A DNA stretch of 64,000 nt from Rhizobium sp. N324 (lineage in GTDB: Bacteria; Pseudomonadota; Alphaproteobacteria; Rhizobiales; Rhizobiaceae): the NCBI RefSeq assembly GCF_001664485.1, contig NZ_CP013635.1, forward strand, positions 434,001 to 498,000, in the 5' to 3' direction. The notes beneath the pieces are model-generated. The model was not told where the DNA came from. It saw only the letters and a list, made by a program, of their open reading frames with translations, and did no database searches. The first letter of the stretch is position 1. Each line of letters starts with the position of its first letter. Position numbers and translations under genes: made by a program. Below, piece by piece: positions 61,402-64,000 of the stretch.

Positions 61402-62412
61402 GTGCGCTCTCAAAGCGGCTGCGCGATGCTGTGACGGCGTCTGCCCGAAAGTCCGCTTGAAGGTTCGCGTGAACTGCGAGGCATTCTCGAAGCCGACATC
61501 AAGCGCGATCTCGATCAGCGGCGCCTTCGACTGGACCAGAATGGATTTTGCCCGCTCCATGCGAACCCGATTATAGGCCTTGGCAGGAGACATTCCCGTC
61601 TTGTCGATGAAAATTCTCTCCAACTGCCGCCTCGACAGGCCAACCATGCCGGCGAGCTTCTGGATCGATATGCTGCCGTCGACGAACTGTTCCATCGTAA
61701 TCATCGCCGCCTTGACGCGGGCGTCGTCATAGTCGTCATACAGCGGACGGCGGGGCTGGATATCCGCCGGCGCCCGGGCCTTCTCGATCTGAAGCACCTC
61801 AAGCGCATTTCGCTCGGCATCCCGGCTGATATATTTCCTGACCAGCAACGCCGCCATGTCGGCCGCACTGCTGCCGCCGGCGCAGGATCCGCGTTGACGG
61901 TCGAGATTGAAAAGCCGGTCGGAGCGAACGCCATGATCGGGAAACCGCTCGCGAAACTCCTTGTAATGCAGCCAGCTCACGCAGGACTCGTGCCGCTTCA
62001 TCAGGCCAGCGGCCGCAAGAATGAACGAGCCCGTGCAAACGCCGATCAGCGGCACCTTCTTGGCATCCGCTTGCCTCAGGAAGGTGATGGTCTGTTGGTC
62101 GACAGGGTTCTCCACCGTCAGAAGCCCGCCGACGACCACGATGTAATCGAACTTCAACGGATCGACGAAATCGGAGGTCGGGGCAACCTGAACGCCGCAG
62201 CTCGAGGTGATCAGATGCCGCGTGCTGCCGATCACCTGCCAATCTGCAAGCACCCTCCCGGAGCGATCCTGCTCGTCGCTGGCAAGCCGCAGCGTGTCGA
62301 TGAAGAGTGCGAAGGCCGACAGCGTAAATGACCGCGACAGCACGAATCCCACTTTAAGCCGAGCACCGGGTTTCGCGGCGCCGTCTCCCTGCCGATGCTG
62401 CTCCGGTCGCAT
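61399..62412 (-). CDS. GlxA-family AraC-type regulator, GbdR-like
   Basis: This 337-residue protein has a DJ-1/PfpI-like N-terminal domain (about 20-195; elbow LIGVCTGSFILAAAGLM) and a C-terminal AraC-type DNA-binding domain (about 235-330; ISIQKLAGMVGLSRRQLERI and a second helix pair near IALDVGFENASQFTRTF). GbdR of Pseudomonas, of the same build, activates betaine demethylase genes in response to glycine betaine. Its place between the Rieske operon and a betaine permease supports the same role. The ATG at 62412 has AAGGAG 9-14 bp upstream; an ATG 6 bp earlier is too close to that site. Confidence 0.87.
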   Translation of the reverse strand: MRPEQHRQGDGAAKPGARLKVGFVLSRSFTLSAFALFIDTLRLASDEQDRSGRVLADWQVIGSTRHLITSSCGVQVAPTSDFVDPLKFDYIVVVGGLLTVENPVDQQTITFLRQADAKKVPLIGVCTGSFILAAAGLMKRHESCVSWLHYKEFRERFPDHGVRSDRLFNLDRQRGSCAGGSSAADMAALLVRKYISRDAERNALEVLQIEKARAPADIQPRRPLYDDYDDARVKAAMITMEQFVDGSISIQKLAGMVGLSRRQLERIFIDKTGMSPAKAYNRVRMERAKSILVQSKAPLIEIALDVGFENASQFTRTFKRTFGQTPSQHRAAALRAH

Positions 62413-62452
62413 AGTCATCTCCTTGCCGCCTCCCAAAACTCGGAAAATGCGC

Positions 62453-63469
62453 TCATCGAATTTGAAAACCGTGTGCCAGCGGATCACGGTCGTCAACAAA
62501 AATGGTGTTGTGGCCGATGACCCGTGCCCAGCCGCCAATGCTTGGAAGAATGCCGCGATAAGGTCCGACCCTCGCCTCGGCTTCGACCCGGCCCTCGAAA
62601 ATGGTTCCGATCATGCTTTCGTGACGGTATTTCGACCCGACATCGAGCCGCCCCTTGCCATGGAGCTGAGCCATGCGCGCCGAAGTGCCGGTGCCGCCCG
62701 GCGACCGATCGATGGCCTTGTCGCCGTAGAAGACCGCACAGCGTCCGTCCGAGACGTCGTTGACGGGACGGTCGCACCAGATCGCATGATGCACGCCGCG
62801 GATCCTGGCATCGTCGGGATGGACGGGATCGCAGACATCGGCAAGCGCTGATCTCAGCTTCTGGCTGCAGCCGACGATATCGGATGCTGACATGCCGTCG
62901 AGCCCGCTCCAGTTCTCTTGCGGCTCGACGACTGCATAGTAGTTGCCGCCATAGGAGATATCGACACGCAGCCGGCCCATACCGGGCACATCGACCTCGA
63001 CATCGGCCTCATGGAGATAGCTCGCCACATTGTGGAGACGAACGGAATCGACATAGCCGCCCTTCTCCTCATAGGTCACATCAACTCTGCCGGCCGGCGT
63101 TTCGATGGCGACCCTGCCGGGCTCGCGCGGCCTGACCAGCCCCTCCTCGATCGCAGCGGTCACGGTGCCGATCGTGCCGGCGCCGCACATCGGCAGGCAG
63201 CCGCTGACCTCGATGAACAGAACGGCGAAATCGCAGTCTTCCCGGTAGGGAGGGTAGATGATCGAGCCCGACATAATGTCATGCCCCCTCGGCTCGAACA
63301 TCAGCGCCCTGCGGACCCAATCGTGGTCGCGGACGAAGATCTCCCGGCGCTCGCCCATCGGCAGGTGCGGAAGCAGCGGGCCGCCGCCGGCAACGAGGCG
63401 GACGGGGTTGCCGCATGTATGCGCATCGATGCAGAAGAAGCTGTTTCTCATCCTCGTATCCTTGCTCAT
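62453..63469 (-). CDS. Proline racemase-family protein (hydroxyproline epimerase-like) with altered second site
   Basis: This 338-residue protein has the first catalytic segment with C95 (SGCLPMCGAGTIG). The second segment reads DRSPGGTGTSA, with G258 where proline racemase and 4-hydroxyproline 2-epimerase have cysteine and trans-3-hydroxyproline dehydratase has threonine. Activity is therefore uncertain: dehydratase, one-base isomerase, or inactive. The start overlaps the permease stop (ATGA at 63466-63469); the in-frame extension further upstream is permease shadow. It lies between the betaine permease and the GbdR-like gene on one transcript, which suggests a proline- or hydroxyproline-betaine product as substrate. 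Confidence 0.82.
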   Translation of the reverse strand: MSKDTRMRNSFFCIDAHTCGNPVRLVAGGGPLLPHLPMGERREIFVRDHDWVRRALMFEPRGHDIMSGSIIYPPYREDCDFAVLFIEVSGCLPMCGAGTIGTVTAAIEEGLVRPREPGRVAIETPAGRVDVTYEEKGGYVDSVRLHNVASYLHEADVEVDVPGMGRLRVDISYGGNYYAVVEPQENWSGLDGMSASDIVGCSQKLRSALADVCDPVHPDDARIRGVHHAIWCDRPVNDVSDGRCAVFYGDKAIDRSPGGTGTSARMAQLHGKGRLDVGSKYRHESMIGTIFEGRVEAEARVGPYRGILPSIGGWARVIGHNTIFVDDRDPLAHGFQIR

Positions 63470-64000
63470 CTCGCCTTCGGCAGCCTGTCGCGGTCGAGCA
63501 GGCCGCGGGACAACCGGTCGAGCAGAAGGGCGACCGCGACGATCGCCAGGCCTGCTCTCAGGCCAAGTCCCATCTCCATGCGCGTCAGGCCGCGCGTCAC
63601 CTCGGCGCCGAGCCCGCCTGCGCCGACGAGGCCGGCCAGCACGACCATCGCCAGCGACAGAAGAATGCACTGGTTGAGCCCGACCAGCAGCGTCTGCTTG
63701 GCCAGAGGGATTTCGATCTTCCAGAGGATCGAGCGCGGCGGCGCGCCGATGGCGCTGCCGAGTTCGATGAAAACCTTCGGTACCTGGTTGAAGGCCAGCG
63801 TCGTCAGGCGCAGCATCGGCGGAATGCCGTAGACGATGGTGGCGATAATCGCGGGCACGCGCCCAAGGCTGAAGATCATCACCGCAGGAATGAGATAGAC
63901 CCATGGCGGCACGGTCTGCATCACGTCGAGGATCGGGCGAACCACCGCCTCCAGCGTCTTGTGCCGCGAGCACAGGACGCCGATCGGAAAGGCGATGAGC
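63466..64000 (-). CDS. Glycine betaine/proline betaine ABC permease, ProW/OpuAB type (5' end cut off)
   Basis: At least 177 codons of the 3' part are present; the gene continues beyond base 64000. It shows PILDVMQTVPPWVYLIPAVM, then a GRVPAIIATIVYGIPPMLRL loop and VLAGLVGAGGLGAEVTRGL, all characteristic of ProW/OpuAB permeases for osmoprotectant betaines. The cytoplasmic ATPase-docking segment FIELGSAIGAPPRSILWKIE is intact. It is translationally coupled by an ATGA overlap to the proline-racemase-family gene. ATPase and binding-protein genes are expected further upstream on the minus strand. Confidence 0.9.
   Translation of the reverse strand, partial: LIAFPIGVLCSRHKTLEAVVRPILDVMQTVPPWVYLIPAVMIFSLGRVPAIIATIVYGIPPMLRLTTLAFNQVPKVFIELGSAIGAPPRSILWKIEIPLAKQTLLVGLNQCILLSLAMVVLAGLVGAGGLGAEVTRGLTRMEMGLGLRAGLAIVAVALLLDRLSRGLLDRDRLPKAR

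Noticed and set aside
63470..63973. N-terminal extension of about 168 residues on the proline-racemase-family protein
   Set aside because: It is the out-of-frame reading of the ProW-type permease gene. The ATGA overlap at 63466-63469 gives a natural start and normal family length.
1..64000. tRNA, rRNA, CRISPR arrays, transposases, integrases, phage genes, riboswitches
   Set aside because: Read on both strands, no cloverleaf-like tRNA ends, repeat-spacer arrays, transposase or integrase motifs, or recognisable riboswitch cores were seen.

Overview
The window is GC-rich, densely packed bacterial DNA that reads as Rhizobiaceae, most likely Rhizobium of the leguminosarum/etli type. This is an inference from four things: many catabolic ABC-transporter operons, ATGA stop/start overlaps, family types that are common in rhizobia, and two palindromic intergenic repeats (32158-32262 and 61271-61401) that I recognise as typical of that genus. 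No rRNA, tRNA, CRISPR array, phage or IS element was found. The window is a string of substrate-specific catabolic loci, each with its own uptake system and regulator.

Layout. 1-2150: end of a NitT/TauT-type ABC operon closed by a clear terminator. 2169-4227: TctD/TctE-like two-component system. 4428-6001: cysteine hydrolase coupled to a GlxA-type regulator. 5996-16938: a uronide-oligosaccharide locus. Its minus arm holds a cytoplasmic heparinase II/III-like protein and a beta-sandwich protein. Its divergent plus arm holds two sugar permeases, a GH88 unsaturated glucuronyl hydrolase, the ABC ATPase, a YesL-like (DUF624) membrane protein, the binding protein and a DUF2264 protein. 17125-20112: small, poorly known genes (HIT, HD/MESH1-like, DUF2934, two small alpha/beta proteins). 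20312-20630: an SDR pseudogene. 20698-23736: a YdiJ-like D-2-hydroxyacid dehydrogenase. 23825-27600: HPP-CBS protein, LysR regulator and several small orphan genes.

27808-35325 is a C4 acid-sugar (threonate/erythronate-type) pathway. It contains a tartrate/D-malate dehydrogenase-like enzyme, OtnC decarboxylase, LacI repressor, MFS carrier, LtnD dehydrogenase, OtnI isomerase and OtnK kinase. Three copies of a 14-bp palindrome lie between the repressor and the carrier. 35787-45594 holds a HAD hydrolase, a Dpp-type peptide/opine transporter, two tandem DAO-type oxidases and an Asp/Glu racemase-like protein. 45688-48225 is a chemoreceptor. 48447-53058 is putA with a small upstream gene and divergent putR. 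53071-56594 holds an HxlR regulator, DoxX-like protein, SDR, and a two-domain hexapeptide acyltransferase.

56610-64000 is a betaine locus: LysR, a Rieske oxygenase and its reductase (GbcAB/Stc2-like), an M24 protein with DddP-like metal-ligand spacing, a GbdR-like GlxA regulator, a proline-racemase-family protein with an unusual active site, and a ProW-type betaine permease cut by the window end. Proline formed by demethylating proline betaine could feed PutA about 5 kb away.

The least described parts are the uronide locus, the M24/racemase pair in the betaine locus, the acyltransferase fusion, and several repeated or palindromic regulatory motifs.
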